From: Candidatus Dormiibacterota bacterium
GTDB lineage: Bacteria > Chloroflexota > Dormibacteria > Dormibacterales > Dormibacteraceae
Direction: 5' to 3'
NCBI GenBank assembly: GCA_024280995.1
Contig: JAMXLM010000011.1
Span: forward strand, 1 to 64,000
DNA: 64,000 bases
Positions within the stretch are counted from its first letter, which is position 1. Each line of letters opens with the position of its first letter. Positions 1-8,157 of the stretch are shown here, piece after piece. The notes beneath the pieces were generated by a model that was not told where the DNA came from, did no database searches, and was given only the letters and a program-made list of their open reading frames with translations. A program made the translations under genes and the position numbers.

Positions 1-799
1 CGACCTGGCCATCCGAGCTCTCGATCTCCTTGAGGACTGCCTTGAGCCTGTCCTCGAACTCGCCCCGGAACTTCGTGCCGGCGACGAGTGCGCCGAGGTC
101 GAGCGCAACCACGCGCTTGCCCTTCAGGCCTTCGGGCACGTCGCCCTGGGCGATGCGCTGCGCGAGGCCCTCGGCGATTGCGGTCTTCCCCACTCCGGGC
201 TCGCCGATGAGGACAGGGTTGTTCTTGGTCCTCCGCGACAGGACCTGGATGACGCGGCGGATCTCCTCGTCGCGGCCGATGACCGGGTCGAGCTTGCCGT
301 CCTTGGCCAGCTTGGTCAGGTCGCGGCCGTACTTCTCCAGTGCCTGGTACTTCGACTCGGGATTCTGGTCGGTCACGCGCTGGTTGCCGCGCACCTGGCG
401 AAGCGCATTGAGCAGGTTGTCGTGGGTGGCGCCGGCGTCCTTCAGGACCTTCACGTCGCTGAGCGCCAGCAGCAGGTGCTCGGTGGAGATGTATTCGTCC
501 TTCAGCCGCTCGGCCTCGCGCTCGGCCTGCTGGAGGTGCCTGGTCAGGCCCTCGCTGAAGTAGGTCTGACCGCCGCTGACCTTGGGCAGGTGCTCGATCG
601 CCGAGATCAGAGCCGGCTCGAGCGCCTGGACGGACACGCCGGCGCGCTCGAGCAGCGTCCGCGCGACGCCTTCGTCCTGGCGGACCAGGGCGAGAATGAC
701 ATGCTCGGGCTCGACCGCCTGGTTGCCGGACTCCCGCGCCAGCTCGGCAGCGCTCTGCAGAGCTTCGAGCGCCTTTTCCGTGAATCTTTCCTGTCGCAT
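1..799 (-). CDS. clpB: ATP-dependent chaperone ClpB, N-terminal part (runs off window)
   Basis: Hsp100 disaggregase that works with DnaK to resolubilise aggregated protein in the cytoplasm. The 266 visible residues hold the double Clp N-domain (about 1-145, two repeats, the second with the S-T-E-H-L-L-L-A-L signature) and the start of the first AAA+ module, with D-P-V-I-G-R-D near 171 and Walker A G-E-P-G-V-G-K-T at 199-206. The start is the ATG at 797-799, giving the typical family N-terminus M-R-Q-E-R-F-T. The C-terminal two thirds lie beyond base 1. It is divergent from the glycosylase gene, 60 bp away. The N-domain and the linker into the nucleotide-binding domain fit ClpB better than ClpC, but the middle domain that would decide it is outside the window. 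Confidence 0.93.
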   Translation of the reverse strand, partial: MRQERFTEKALEALQSAAELARESGNQAVEPEHVILALVRQDEGVARTLLERAGVSVQALEPALISAIEHLPKVSGGQTYFSEGLTRHLQQAEREAERLKDEYISTEHLLLALSDVKVLKDAGATHDNLLNALRQVRGNQRVTDQNPESKYQALEKYGRDLTKLAKDGKLDPVIGRDEEIRRVIQVLSRRTKNNPVLIGEPGVGKTAIAEGLAQRIAQGDVPEGLKGKRVVALDLGALVAGTKFRGEFEDRLKAVLKEIESSDGQV

Positions 800-847
800 C
801 ACCGTTGGTTTTTCCCACCTCTCGCTGGGCGCCAAACGACTTCTCCG

Positions 848-853
848 TATCTT
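848..853 (+). promoter_or_regulatory. -10 box TATCTT, leaderless-type promoter of the glycosylase gene
   Basis: TATCTT ends 6 bp before the ATG at 860, so transcription would start at or next to the start codon. No convincing -35 is visible. It is one of about fifteen such placements in the window. Confidence 0.5.
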
Positions 854-859
854 GCACGC

Positions 860-1687
860 ATGCCGGAACTGCCTGAGCTCGAGGCGTTGCGAATCCGGAT
901 CGGGCCTCCGGTCGAGGGAAAGCTGATCACCGCGGCCACGGTCAACCCAAAGAAGGGCCATCTGCTCCGCTACCCGGTCGACAACTTCGCCCTGGAGCTG
1001 CCGGCCCGCCGGATCACGTCCCTCACCCGTCGCGGCAAGCACCTGGTCTTCGCGACCGAGCTGGGAGGCGGCGGCCAGCCCCGATGGCTGGTGGTGAACC
1101 CGATGCTCGGAGGTCGCTTTCAGATCGGGGGTGACGACATCCCGGTTCCGGCGACGGAGGTGTTCACCCTCCGGGTCGAAGGCAAGGTCGAGGTGCGATA
1201 TCTCGACTTCCGGGACATGGGCCGGATCTACTGGGTGAGCGACCTTTCCAGAGAAGTCCCCGCATGGGATCTCCAGGGCCCGGAAGCCGACGCCGTGGCA
1301 TCGATGGGGTTGGACGTCTTTCGCAAACGGCTGCGCCGGTTCCGGGACGAGCTGAAGGACCTGCTGCGTAACCAGGAGTTCCTGGCCGGCATCGGCAACG
1401 CCTACTCGGACGAGATCCTGTGGGAGGCGCGACTGCTGCCCCTGAGGCGGAGGGCGTCGCTCAAGCCGGAGGATGAGGAGGCGCTGTTTCGCGCCATTCC
1501 CCTGGTGCTGTCACGAGCCATCGAGGCGATTCTCGCCAACCCGAAGTACGAGGAATCGAAGCAGGACCGGAAGTTCATGGCGGTGCACATGAAGGGCGGG
1601 CAGACGTGCCCGCGGTGCGGTCACCGCATCAGCCAGCTGGGGACGAATCGAGAGCCCCTGAACTTCTGCCGGGGGTGCCAGTTCTAG
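860..1687 (+). CDS. Fpg/Nei-family DNA glycosylase (275 aa)
   Basis: Base-excision repair enzyme that removes oxidised bases and cleaves the abasic site by beta/delta elimination. The mature N-terminus P-E-L-P-E carries the catalytic Pro2 and Glu3, and a conserved Lys is at 60 (R-R-G-K-H). A helix-two-turn-helix follows (about 125-215, with [11 protein letters not shown]), then a C-terminal zinc finger with Cys250, Cys253, Cys270 and Cys273. Length is normal for the family. The open frame continues upstream to 422, but the P-E-L-P-E motif fixes the start at 860. The segment [10 protein letters not shown] departs from the classical H-L-G-M-S-G-R, so it may be a divergent Fpg/Nei branch with different lesion preference; no gene symbol is assigned. 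Confidence 0.9.
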   Translation: MPELPELEALRIRIGPPVEGKLITAATVNPKKGHLLRYPVDNFALELPARRITSLTRRGKHLVFATELGGGGQPRWLVVNPMLGGRFQIGGDDIPVPATEVFTLRVEGKVEVRYLDFRDMGRIYWVSDLSREVPAWDLQGPEADAVASMGLDVFRKRLRRFRDELKDLLRNQEFLAGIGNAYSDEILWEARLLPLRRRASLKPEDEEALFRAIPLVLSRAIEAILANPKYEESKQDRKFMAVHMKGGQTCPRCGHRISQLGTNREPLNFCRGCQF

Positions 1688-1702
1688 GGCGCTCGATACT
1701 CC

Positions 1703-1720
1703 GGATAGTCCGGACTATCC
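1703..1720. terminator. 18-bp perfect palindrome between convergent genes
   Basis: GGATAGTCCGGACTATCC is perfectly self-complementary. It sits 15 bp after the glycosylase stop and overlaps the stop codon of the convergent DUF2277 gene. A bidirectional terminator hairpin or a dimeric-regulator site are both possible. No T-tract follows. Confidence 0.35.
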
Positions 1721-1954
1721 CGCTGCTTCGGCCCTGTGGTGGTGCGCCCCCGCGAGGTTGCCCGCGATGCTGTCGAGCAGGTGCTGGGACGCGTGCGCGA
1801 TCTCATCGATCGCCTCCTCGAAGGCCGCCTCGTGACGCAGCGAAGGCTTCTGGAACCCGCTCACCTTCTTGACGAACTGACGCGCCGCGGCGCGGATCTC
1901 CTCGTCGGTGGCGATGACGTCGGCGTGGCGCAGGGTCTTGATGCTTCGGCACAT
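1715..1954 (-). CDS. DUF2277 family protein (79 aa)
   Basis: Small conserved cytoplasmic protein of unknown function. The N-terminal M-C-R-S-I-K-T-L, the central A-T-D-E-E-I-R-A-A-A and V-S-G-F-Q-K-P-S, and the later D-E-I-A-H-A-S-Q-H-L-L-D-S match the DUF2277 pattern from start to end, and the length is normal. The start ATG is preceded by TATCGT 9 bp upstream, implying an almost leaderless mRNA. It is convergent with the glycosylase gene and divergent from the membrane protein at 2023. Confidence 0.85.
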   Translation of the reverse strand: MCRSIKTLRHADVIATDEEIRAAARQFVKKVSGFQKPSLRHEAAFEEAIDEIAHASQHLLDSIAGNLAGAHHHRAEAAG

Positions 1955-1963
1955 AGGCCCACA

Positions 1964-1969
1964 ACGATA
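1964..1969 (-). promoter_or_regulatory. -10 box TATCGT for the DUF2277 gene
   Basis: On the minus strand TATCGT ends 9 bp before the ATG at 1954. The same hexamer and spacing recur before the gene starting at 3231, and at 7 bp before 57687. Confidence 0.5.
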
Positions 1970-1999
1970 GAGAAGAGCGAGTTTTTGGCGGACGGCGCG

Positions 2000-2005
2000 T
2001 AGACT
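2000..2005 (+). promoter_or_regulatory. -10 box TAGACT for the membrane protein at 2023
   Basis: TAGACT lies 17 bp before the ATG. The predicted start gives a leader of about 10 nt that just holds a GAGG ribosome-binding site, so this gene is leadered. The same hexamer precedes trpS. Confidence 0.4.
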
Positions 2006-2022
2006 CCTGGTCGAGGACTCGA

Positions 2023-2553
2023 ATGTCGCTCAGGATCGTCGGGCTGGCGCTTGGCATCCTCACCGTTGTCGCAGGTTGCGCGGCGATCTACCTCTCGACC
2101 CGCAATGACGCTCTCGCCGCCTACAACTCCGCTGCAGCCTGTGCATCGCTGGCCGACGCCGAGGCGGGCAGGGAGTGCCGGATCACCGAGCCGGCCACGA
2201 TCACCTCGTTGGTAACGTCGGACAGCAACACGACCGATATCTACTTCGCCTTTGCCGGTCGGTACACACCGTCCTCGCCGGCGACGCTGCCCGATGGCAT
2301 CACCGTCAGCCAGAACCTCACCGTCGGCACCCAGGTGCCAGTCGAGGTCTGGGGGACTCGCGTGACCAGGATCGCCGGAATCGCGACGATGGACAACCCT
2401 GTGAACGATCCCGCACCCGGCGCCCTTCGCATCATCGGTTTCTTGCTGGTGGTCACTGGCTTCGCCGTCCCGCTGACACCGAGGCTATGGGATCGGCTTC
2501 CCAAGTCTTCGCCCGGTAACGCGATCGCCGTCGCCGACGCTCTCTGGCGCTGA
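2023..2553 (+). CDS. Two-TM hypothetical membrane protein (176 aa)
   Basis: I do not recognise a family. An N-terminal hydrophobic helix (about 5-25) is followed by a polar loop of about 115 residues with two Cys (near 40 and 52) and a beta-rich pattern, then a second helix (about 137-155, I-I-G-F-L-L-V-V-T-G-F-A-V-P) and a short tail. The loop is probably extracytoplasmic, as in NfeD/OB-like or DUF3592-like membrane proteins, but no motif decides this. The ATG has GAGG 6-7 nt upstream. The C-terminus faces the convergent gene ending at 2557, only 3 bp away. Confidence 0.7.
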   Translation: MSLRIVGLALGILTVVAGCAAIYLSTRNDALAAYNSAAACASLADAEAGRECRITEPATITSLVTSDSNTTDIYFAFAGRYTPSSPATLPDGITVSQNLTVGTQVPVEVWGTRVTRIAGIATMDNPVNDPAPGALRIIGFLLVVTGFAVPLTPRLWDRLPKSSPGNAIAVADALWR

Positions 2554-2556
2554 AGC

Positions 2557-3231
2557 TCAGCGCTCGCGGTGCGGCGGGAGCTCGGGCAGGTCGGGCGGCG
2601 GTAGGCGCTTGGGGTCGATCCCGGCGCGCTTCATCATCGCCGTCGCGAGCCGCTCGTAATTGTGCTCGGCCAGGTCGCCGATGGGATCCGGCGACGCGCT
2701 CATGAGCTGGCGAAAGCTCAGCGACGACACCGCCCGATAGGCCAGCACCGCGCGCGCGGCGTCGGCCCGGCCGGTCATCGCCGCGATACGCACGAACGCG
2801 ATCGCTGCTCCGGTCTCGCGCATGTCCCGCCAACGCCAGCCGCCGTATGGGACGAGGACGAGCAGGATCGGAGGAAGCGCGACCAGCAGGGCGAGGATCA
2901 CCGCCGTCCGGAAGATCGCGTCGTGGATGTTCTGCCCGGTGGTGACCAGCGGATCGCCGGAATACTGCTTGAGCAGGTCGGCCATGTCCTGCAGGAACTT
3001 GGTCAGGATCGGGATCCCGCCCGGCACTGCCTTGCGAAAGGCGGCGATCCACTGGTCGAACGTCAGCCCCGTGTTCTTGATCGCGTCGGCGATCGCCTCG
3101 AGGCTCATCACCGTCTGATAGATGAGCCAGCCGAGGTATGCCCAGACGGCGGTCCAGAAGATGACCACCGAGTCGGCGAGCACGCGGAGAAGCGCCTGCG
3201 CCGGCCGGTCCGGGTAGAGCTTGAGCATCAT
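2557..3231 (-). CDS. Multi-TM hypothetical membrane protein (224 aa)
   Basis: No family recognised. A hydrophobic helix lies near residues 15-38 and a second near 105-132, separated by an amphipathic segment (about 45-95) that may lie on the membrane. The C-terminal third is soluble, helical and ends in a Pro-rich tail. The open frame extends to 3324, but TATCGT ends 9 bp upstream of the ATG at 3231, the same -10/start spacing as for DUF2277, so 3231 is chosen. It is monocistronic and divergent from the SBP56 operon. Confidence 0.65.
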   Translation of the reverse strand: MMLKLYPDRPAQALLRVLADSVVIFWTAVWAYLGWLIYQTVMSLEAIADAIKNTGLTFDQWIAAFRKAVPGGIPILTKFLQDMADLLKQYSGDPLVTTGQNIHDAIFRTAVILALLVALPPILLVLVPYGGWRWRDMRETGAAIAFVRIAAMTGRADAARAVLAYRAVSSLSFRQLMSASPDPIGDLAEHNYERLATAMMKRAGIDPKRLPPPDLPELPPHRER

Positions 3232-3240
3232 GACCCGCGC

Positions 3241-3246
3241 ACGATA
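3241..3246 (-). promoter_or_regulatory. -10 box TATCGT deciding the start of the gene at 3231
   Basis: TATCGT on the minus strand ends 9 bp before the first of two consecutive ATG codons. It supports the short form of the protein over the 31-residue longer frame. Confidence 0.5.
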
Positions 3247-3359
3247 AGCCACCAGCCCCGCGATCCGAGCGCTTGCTAGACTCGTTCGATCGCCATGGCA
3301 CTGGACCTTCGGTTCCCCGCGCACCGGCTCATCGAAGACCCAGCCTGCTTCTGTACCTG

Positions 3360-3397
3360 CTAGGTCGCTAGCCCCGGGCCGACCCGGCCCGACCTAG
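3360..3397. promoter_or_regulatory. Nested inverted repeat upstream of the SBP56 operon
   Basis: CTAGGTCG (3360-3367) and CGACCTAG (3390-3397) are perfect inverted repeats that enclose a second hairpin, GGGCCG/CGGCCC (3376-3381 / 3385-3390). It sits 55 bp before the SBP56 start and could be an operator or a leader hairpin. Confidence 0.4.
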
Positions 3398-3451
3398 AGG
3401 CGACCTTCCCCTTTCATCCCGTCAATCCCAAATGAAAGGAGCAGCAGGATC

Positions 3452-4840
3452 GTGGCCACCACCCTTCTGAGACCGGACCAGACCTTTTACCCGTCGCCGC
3501 GCCTCGCGGCGGGGGCGCCCGCGGAGACCATTGCCTACCTCGTTACGTTCGACCCGACGCGCCAGCAGCCCGACGGGCTCGTGACGCTCGACGTCGACCC
3601 GAAATCAGAGGCCTACGGAAAGCAGGTCGGCCGTGTCGACGTCCCGAACGTGGGCGACGAGTTCCATCACTTCGGCTGGAACGTGTGCAGCTCCGCGCTG
3701 TGCCCTTATGCCGCGCATCCGCACCTCGAGCGCCGCTATCTGCTTGTGCCCGGCCTGCGTTCGTCCCGCATCTACGTCTTCGACGTCAAGCCCGACCCGA
3801 GGAAGCCAAAGCTCGTGCACACGATCGAGGCACAGGAGATCGCCGAGCGCGCCGGTTACAGCCGGCCGCACACGATCCATTGCGGTCCCGACGGCATCTA
3901 CGTGAGCGCGCTCGGCGACCCGGATGGCGACGCGCCCGGCGGCGTCTTCGTCGTCGACCATGACACGTTTGCGGTGAAGGGTCGCTGGGAGCTCGACCGC
4001 GGACCGCAGCAGCTCGCGTATGACTTCTGGTGGCACCTCGGCTACGACACCGCGATCACCAGCGAATGGGGCACGCCGAACATGGTCGAGAACGGCGTCA
4101 ACCCCGACATCCTGCTGGCCGGCGAGTACGGCCACAAGATCCACATCTGGGACCTGCCGAAGCGCCGGCACCGGCAGGAGATCGACCTCGGCAAGGAAAA
4201 CCAGATGGTGCTCGAGCTGCGGCCGGCCCACGACCCGTCCAAGGCATACGGCTTCGTCGGCGTCGTCACGAGCCTGAAAGACCTGAGCGCATCGATCTGG
4301 ACCTGGTACCTCGAAGGGGACAGTTACAAGATCGAGAAGGTGATCGAGATCCCTGCCGAGCCGGCCGACCCCGACCTGCTGCCTCCGCTGCTCAAGGGCT
4401 TCAAGGCGGTGCCGCCGCTGGTCACGGACATCAACCTTTCGCTCGACGACCGGTGGCTCTACGTCTCGGCGTGGGGCACCGGCGAATTCCTTCAGTACGA
4501 CGTGGGCGACCCCTTCAAGCCGAGGAAGACGGGCAGCGTGCACCTCGGAGGAATCGTCCGGCGCGCGGCGCACCCGTCGAGCGGACCGCTGAACGGCGGT
4601 CCGCAGATGGTCGAGCTCAGCCGCGACGGCAAGCGGGCCTACTTGACCAATTCGCTCTACCAGAGCTGGGACGAGCAGTTTTATCCCGACGGAATCAAGA
4701 GCTGGGCGACCCTCATCCACGCCCTGCCCGAGGGCGGCCTGACGCTCGACGAGGGCTTCTTCACCACGTTCGAGCAGCGTGCGCACCAGGTCCACCTGGA
4801 AGGCGGCGACGCTTCGTCCGACTCGTACTGCTACTCGTGA
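3452..4840 (+). CDS. Selenium-binding protein SBP56 / methanethiol oxidase family (462 aa)
   Basis: Member of the SBP56 (SELENBP1) family, copper-dependent seven-bladed beta-propellers. Characterised members oxidise methanethiol to formaldehyde, H2S and H2O2, but which substrate applies here is inferred. Family marks include F-H-H-F-G-W-N-V-C-S-S (Cys near 79 and 83), S-R-P-H-T-I-H-C-G-P-D-G, the D-F-W-W-H block, S-E-W-G-T-P, and a C-terminal H-Q-V-H-L-E-G-G-D. Full length. No signal peptide is seen. The start is GTG with AAAGGA 10 nt upstream. The stop overlaps the next gene by 4 nt (GTGA), so the two are translationally coupled. Confidence 0.92.
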   Translation: MATTLLRPDQTFYPSPRLAAGAPAETIAYLVTFDPTRQQPDGLVTLDVDPKSEAYGKQVGRVDVPNVGDEFHHFGWNVCSSALCPYAAHPHLERRYLLVPGLRSSRIYVFDVKPDPRKPKLVHTIEAQEIAERAGYSRPHTIHCGPDGIYVSALGDPDGDAPGGVFVVDHDTFAVKGRWELDRGPQQLAYDFWWHLGYDTAITSEWGTPNMVENGVNPDILLAGEYGHKIHIWDLPKRRHRQEIDLGKENQMVLELRPAHDPSKAYGFVGVVTSLKDLSASIWTWYLEGDSYKIEKVIEIPAEPADPDLLPPLLKGFKAVPPLVTDINLSLDDRWLYVSAWGTGEFLQYDVGDPFKPRKTGSVHLGGIVRRAAHPSSGPLNGGPQMVELSRDGKRAYLTNSLYQSWDEQFYPDGIKSWATLIHALPEGGLTLDEGFFTTFEQRAHQVHLEGGDASSDSYCYS

Positions 4841-5466
4841 ACAACGTTGTTTGGCCCTGGGCAGCGCTCGTGCTGCTCGGGGCCTACCACGGCGTGAATC
4901 CCGGTATGGGCTGGTTGTTTGCGGTCGCCCGCGGGCTCCAGGAAAAGAGCCGGCGCGCAGTGCTCGCTTCGCTGCTCCCGATCGCCATCGGCCACGAGGC
5001 GTCGATCGTGACCGTGGTCATCGCCGTCTCGTTGACCGAGCAGCTGGTGCCTCCGTTCTTCGTCCGCCTGCTCGCGGCGCTGGTCCTGGTGAGCTTCGGG
5101 CTGTACAAGCTTGCGCGACCACGATCGCACCCGAGCGGCTTCGGGATGCGCGTCGGCCCAGCGGGCCTGACGATGTGGTCGTTCCTCATGTCCTCGGCGC
5201 ACGGCGCCGGCCTGATGCTGGCGCCGGTGTTGCTCGGCCTCCCGATTTACGCTGCCTACCACAGCCTCAACGAGCTGTCGGTCCAGGCTGCGGCCGCCGC
5301 CTCGCTGCACGTCGCGGCGATGCTGCTCGTCATGGGCGTCGTCTCGGTGATCGTCTACGAGAAAGTTGGGCTCGGCGTGCTCCGCCGTGGCTGGTTCAAC
5401 CTCGATTTGGGCTGGTCTCTTGTGCTGATTGCGAGCGGCGCTGCAACACTGTTCACCGCAATTTAG
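4837..5466 (+). CDS. Six-TM membrane protein coupled to SBP56 (209 aa)
   Basis: About six transmembrane helices. An A-Y-H-G-V-N-P-G-M-G-W-L-F motif in the first helix and a G-H-E/A-H-G pair further on resemble the His-rich signatures of the NicO/UreH/RcnA-like metal-permease superfamily. It is read from a GTG that overlaps the SBP56 stop. Coupling to a copper-dependent enzyme suggests metal delivery or membrane anchoring; this is inference. It ends convergently with the SIMPL gene, overlapping by 4 bp. Because it begins with GTG inside the overlap, it can be mis-annotated as a longer protein in this frame beginning at 4030. Confidence 0.78.
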   Translation: MNNVVWPWAALVLLGAYHGVNPGMGWLFAVARGLQEKSRRAVLASLLPIAIGHEASIVTVVIAVSLTEQLVPPFFVRLLAALVLVSFGLYKLARPRSHPSGFGMRVGPAGLTMWSFLMSSAHGAGLMLAPVLLGLPIYAAYHSLNELSVQAAAAASLHVAAMLLVMGVVSVIVYEKVGLGVLRRGWFNLDLGWSLVLIASGAATLFTAI

Positions 5467-6206
5467 GCGATGGCGAAGTCGACCTCAACCGTCACGGAAA
5501 CGTCCATCTGGCCCACCGGCACCATCGATACCGGAGCCGCGGTCGCAGACCCGTAGCCAACTGGTGGCCGGCTCGAGGTCGACAGGTCGCTGACGCTGAC
5601 GACCGGCCCGAGTTTCACGCCGGCCGCGGATGCCATCGCCTGAGCCCGCGAGCGAGCATCCGCGATCGCCAGCGAACGTGCTTCAGCTTGCGCCGACTTG
5701 GCATCGGCCAGCCCGAAGCTCACGCCGACGTTGGTGGCGCCTCCGTCCTGGACGATCGCATCGAGGGTCTTGCCGACGGTGTCGACGTTGTGCCACTTGA
5801 CGTTGAGCTGCTCATTGGCCTGGTAGCCGGAGATGGATCGGCCGGACGGGTCGTACGTCGGCCCGACCCAGTACCCGGACGTGCTGAGGTCGCTGTCAGC
5901 AACGCCCAGTGACTTCAGCCGGGCGATGAGCTTTGACGCCTTCGAGGCGAGGTCGCCCTGTGCGGCGGCCGCCGTGCTTGCCTGCGACTGGACGCCCGCG
6001 CTGATGATCGCGAGGTCGGGTTTGCGGGACACGGTGGCGTCGCCGCTCGTGAGAATGCCGGTCTGAACGGTGGTGGAAGACGTCGAGGCTACGGGGACAA
6101 GCAAGGTCGGCGGCCGATTGGAGGCGATGACGATTGCCGCAACGGCGATGGCGGCGACCAGGACCATCGCGGCGGAGATGGCGGCGACCTGGACCGATGA
6201 GGGCAT
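5463..6206 (-). CDS. SIMPL domain (DUF541) protein, membrane-anchored (247 aa)
   Basis: SIMPL/BP26-like protein. A signal anchor (about 6-26, A-A-M-V-L-V-A-A-I-A-V-A-A) is followed by the DUF541 domain (about 50-245) with G-D-A-T-V-S-R-K-P-D near its start, the S-G-Y-W-V-G-P-T-Y-D block and a C-terminal V-S-V-T-V-E-V-D-F. The domain faces the outside; related proteins form oligomers in the envelope and their role is poorly known. The frame extends 7 codons upstream, but AAAGGAGG (6215-6222) lies 8 nt before the ATG at 6206 and would be inside the longer form, so 6206 is the start. Confidence 0.88.
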   Translation of the reverse strand: MPSSVQVAAISAAMVLVAAIAVAAIVIASNRPPTLLVPVASTSSTTVQTGILTSGDATVSRKPDLAIISAGVQSQASTAAAAQGDLASKASKLIARLKSLGVADSDLSTSGYWVGPTYDPSGRSISGYQANEQLNVKWHNVDTVGKTLDAIVQDGGATNVGVSFGLADAKSAQAEARSLAIADARSRAQAMASAAGVKLGPVVSVSDLSTSSRPPVGYGSATAAPVSMVPVGQMDVSVTVEVDFAIA

Positions 6207-6263
6207 TTTGGGAACCTCCTTTGCCACCGAAACGACGGCGGTCCTGAGGACGTAACAGGTCCC

Positions 6264-6563
6264 TTAGCGGTCGGGCCAAGAGGGCGGGTCGAAGCCGACG
6301 TTCGGCACGCTGCCAGTCCGCCAGTACACGCCGCGCCTGCGCTGCATCAGCTCCTCGTCGACGAGGTGGCGCCGCAGCGCCGCGAAGTCGGGATGACGGC
6401 GCGTGATGATGCGATTGACCTCCGATTCGGGGTACAGACGTCCTGGCTGAAAGTCCTCGACCAGCCAGCGCAGCACCGCGAGGCGCTTCTTGTGCTGGAC
6501 CGGAATCGCGGTCAACCGGCCCGCGTTGTCGACGAAGTTCTCGAGCACCCGGTCGTCCCCCAT
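6264..6563 (-). CDS. DUF2087 domain protein (99 aa)
   Basis: Small protein consisting of a single DUF2087 domain, with K-K-R-L-A-V-L-R-W-L, Y-P-E-S-E-V-N-R-I-I, H-P-D-F-A-A-L-R-R-H-L-V-D and a final R-R-G-V-Y-W-R in the expected order. The fold is predicted to be a winged helix and is often attached to ArsR-type regulators, so nucleic-acid binding is plausible but unproven. It lies 15 bp downstream of the large membrane protein gene and is probably cotranscribed with it. A TAACTT box 12 bp before the ATG overlaps the upstream stop. Confidence 0.82.
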   Translation of the reverse strand: MGDDRVLENFVDNAGRLTAIPVQHKKRLAVLRWLVEDFQPGRLYPESEVNRIITRRHPDFAALRRHLVDEELMQRRRGVYWRTGSVPNVGFDPPSWPDR

Positions 6564-6578
6564 GGTCCGACCCCGAAG

Positions 6579-8108
6579 TTAGCATCCGTTGCGCCGAGCA
6601 TCGGCGGCTTGCAACTCCGCGAAGTTGAACGCGGCCCACGATGCGCCATATGTGCGCGGTCCAGCGCAAGCGGCGCCCGTGACGTGCTCTCGCAGGGCAG
6701 GCTCCAGCTGCGCGCGGGAGTCGATGAGCGCCGGCGCGGCGTCCGACGAGAGCTCGGCGAGGTACTGGCCGTCGATCTTGTGCGACGTCTGCGCGTGCGC
6801 CGTGTTGAAGGCCACGACCAGCGCTTCCGGGTTCGCGACGTTCAGACCAAGCAGGACCACGAGCGCGGAAACGACCGTCGCGCCGACGAACCAGCGCGGG
6901 CTGCGCCAAACGCCGGCGAAGTCCGCGGCGAGGAGCACGAACACGAGTCCCACCCACACCGCGAAAACGTGGCTGTACAGGCGGAGCATGGTGAAGCCGT
7001 ACGCCTCCTCGTAGAGGCTGAGCCGGCGAAACGCGACGACGTCGATCATCAGCGTCAGCGTGATAGCGGTCAGGGCGAGCACCAGGAATGCCCGACGTGA
7101 TTTGCGGTTGGAGAGATTCCCGATCCGGCTGAACAGGATGAGGAGCGCGAGCGTGATTCCCGCTACCCACAGGAGCTGGAAGAAACCCGAGCGCGCGTAG
7201 TCGGCGTACGTGATCCCGGCCGAACGCAGCGCGTCGCCCGCCGCTCCCGTGGCGGCCAGGACCTGGGCTCCGGCGAATCCGAGGAAGACTGCGTCCAGGA
7301 CGGCCAGAACGACGAGGGTCTCGGTCGTGCCGAGCCGCCAGCTCGGGCCGTCGACGCGATCGAGCGGATCTGATGCGGCGAGGCGCAGCAGGCCCGCGGC
7401 AGCCCACGAACCGGCGGCGACGAAGAGGATGTCGATTAAGAAGGGGCCCAGGTCGAAGTTGATCTGGAAGAACGACGCGAACACTGGATCGGCCGATGCG
7501 AGCAGAACCGCGATCAGCGCGCCGATCGGCAGCGCGATCAGGAGGCCGCGCAGAACCGGAAGGGCTGAGCTGAGGCGGCCGCGCACCTGCACCACCGGCC
7601 TGGTGGCAAAGCCTGGGCCGGCTACCAGCTGGACGACGGCATGCCCGGTCCTCGCGGCGAGTTCGCTGACGCCGACGTCGAGGACCGTTCCGCGGACCGC
7701 GAACGTTCCGGCGAGACCCAGCAGGATGAACGCGGCGGCAAGGTCCGGCCAAGTGAGCCACGGACTCGCGCGCAGCGTGAATCCGCACGCGAAGACCGCC
7801 GCGGCGACGATGAGAATTCGCGATTCCAAGCTCCGGAGGCCGCCAACCCAGATGGTGAGCGAAGCCCCGAGAACGAACGTGAGCGACAGCCCGAGGCCGA
7901 AGCGACTGGTGCGAAGCGCCTGGTCGGCGATCAACCCGACAGAGATCGCCGCCGCGAGGACCGCCCAGGTTGCCTGCACCCTGACCTTGGGGTTGGCCCA
8001 GCGTGGAGCGGCAGGCCATGACTGGATCGGCTGCCAGGACGTGCCGTCCCAGCGCCATCGCCCGTCCGGCGACAGCTGACCGACGTGAGCCGGTGTGACG
8101 TCAGCCAC
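6579..8108 (-). CDS. DUF4173/DUF4153-like polytopic membrane protein with N-terminal W-W-D-G motif (509 aa)
   Basis: The N-terminus carries L-S-P-D-G-R-W-R-W-D-G-T-S-W-Q-P (about residues 11-26). About 12 transmembrane helices follow, with the F-I-V/L-F-F-Q-I-N-F-D-L-G and T-Y-A-D-Y-A-R-S-G-F-F-Q-L blocks typical of DUF4173, and a soluble C-terminal tail of about 80 residues. Function unknown. The open frame reaches 8246, but that would overlap the divergent peptidase start at 8158. The GTG at 8108 (V-A-D-V-T-P) is chosen, though no strong ribosome-binding site supports it. The N-terminal motif links it to three other proteins in this window (52777, 54447, 57687). Confidence 0.75.
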   Translation of the reverse strand: MADVTPAHVGQLSPDGRWRWDGTSWQPIQSWPAAPRWANPKVRVQATWAVLAAAISVGLIADQALRTSRFGLGLSLTFVLGASLTIWVGGLRSLESRILIVAAAVFACGFTLRASPWLTWPDLAAAFILLGLAGTFAVRGTVLDVGVSELAARTGHAVVQLVAGPGFATRPVVQVRGRLSSALPVLRGLLIALPIGALIAVLLASADPVFASFFQINFDLGPFLIDILFVAAGSWAAAGLLRLAASDPLDRVDGPSWRLGTTETLVVLAVLDAVFLGFAGAQVLAATGAAGDALRSAGITYADYARSGFFQLLWVAGITLALLILFSRIGNLSNRKSRRAFLVLALTAITLTLMIDVVAFRRLSLYEEAYGFTMLRLYSHVFAVWVGLVFVLLAADFAGVWRSPRWFVGATVVSALVVLLGLNVANPEALVVAFNTAHAQTSHKIDGQYLAELSSDAAPALIDSRAQLEPALREHVTGAACAGPRTYGASWAAFNFAELQAADARRNGC

Positions 8109-8141
8109 CTGCCCGTGAAGCGCTCGAGGGCACCGGAAAGT

Positions 8142-8147
8142 TACGGT
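8142..8147 (+). promoter_or_regulatory. -10 box TACGGT for the S9 peptidase
   Basis: It ends 10 bp before the GTG at 8158. The overlapping minus-strand TACCGT (8148-8143) could serve the divergent DUF4173 gene, leaving a leader of about 28 nt. Confidence 0.4.
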
Positions 8148-8157
8148 AAGTGGTGAC

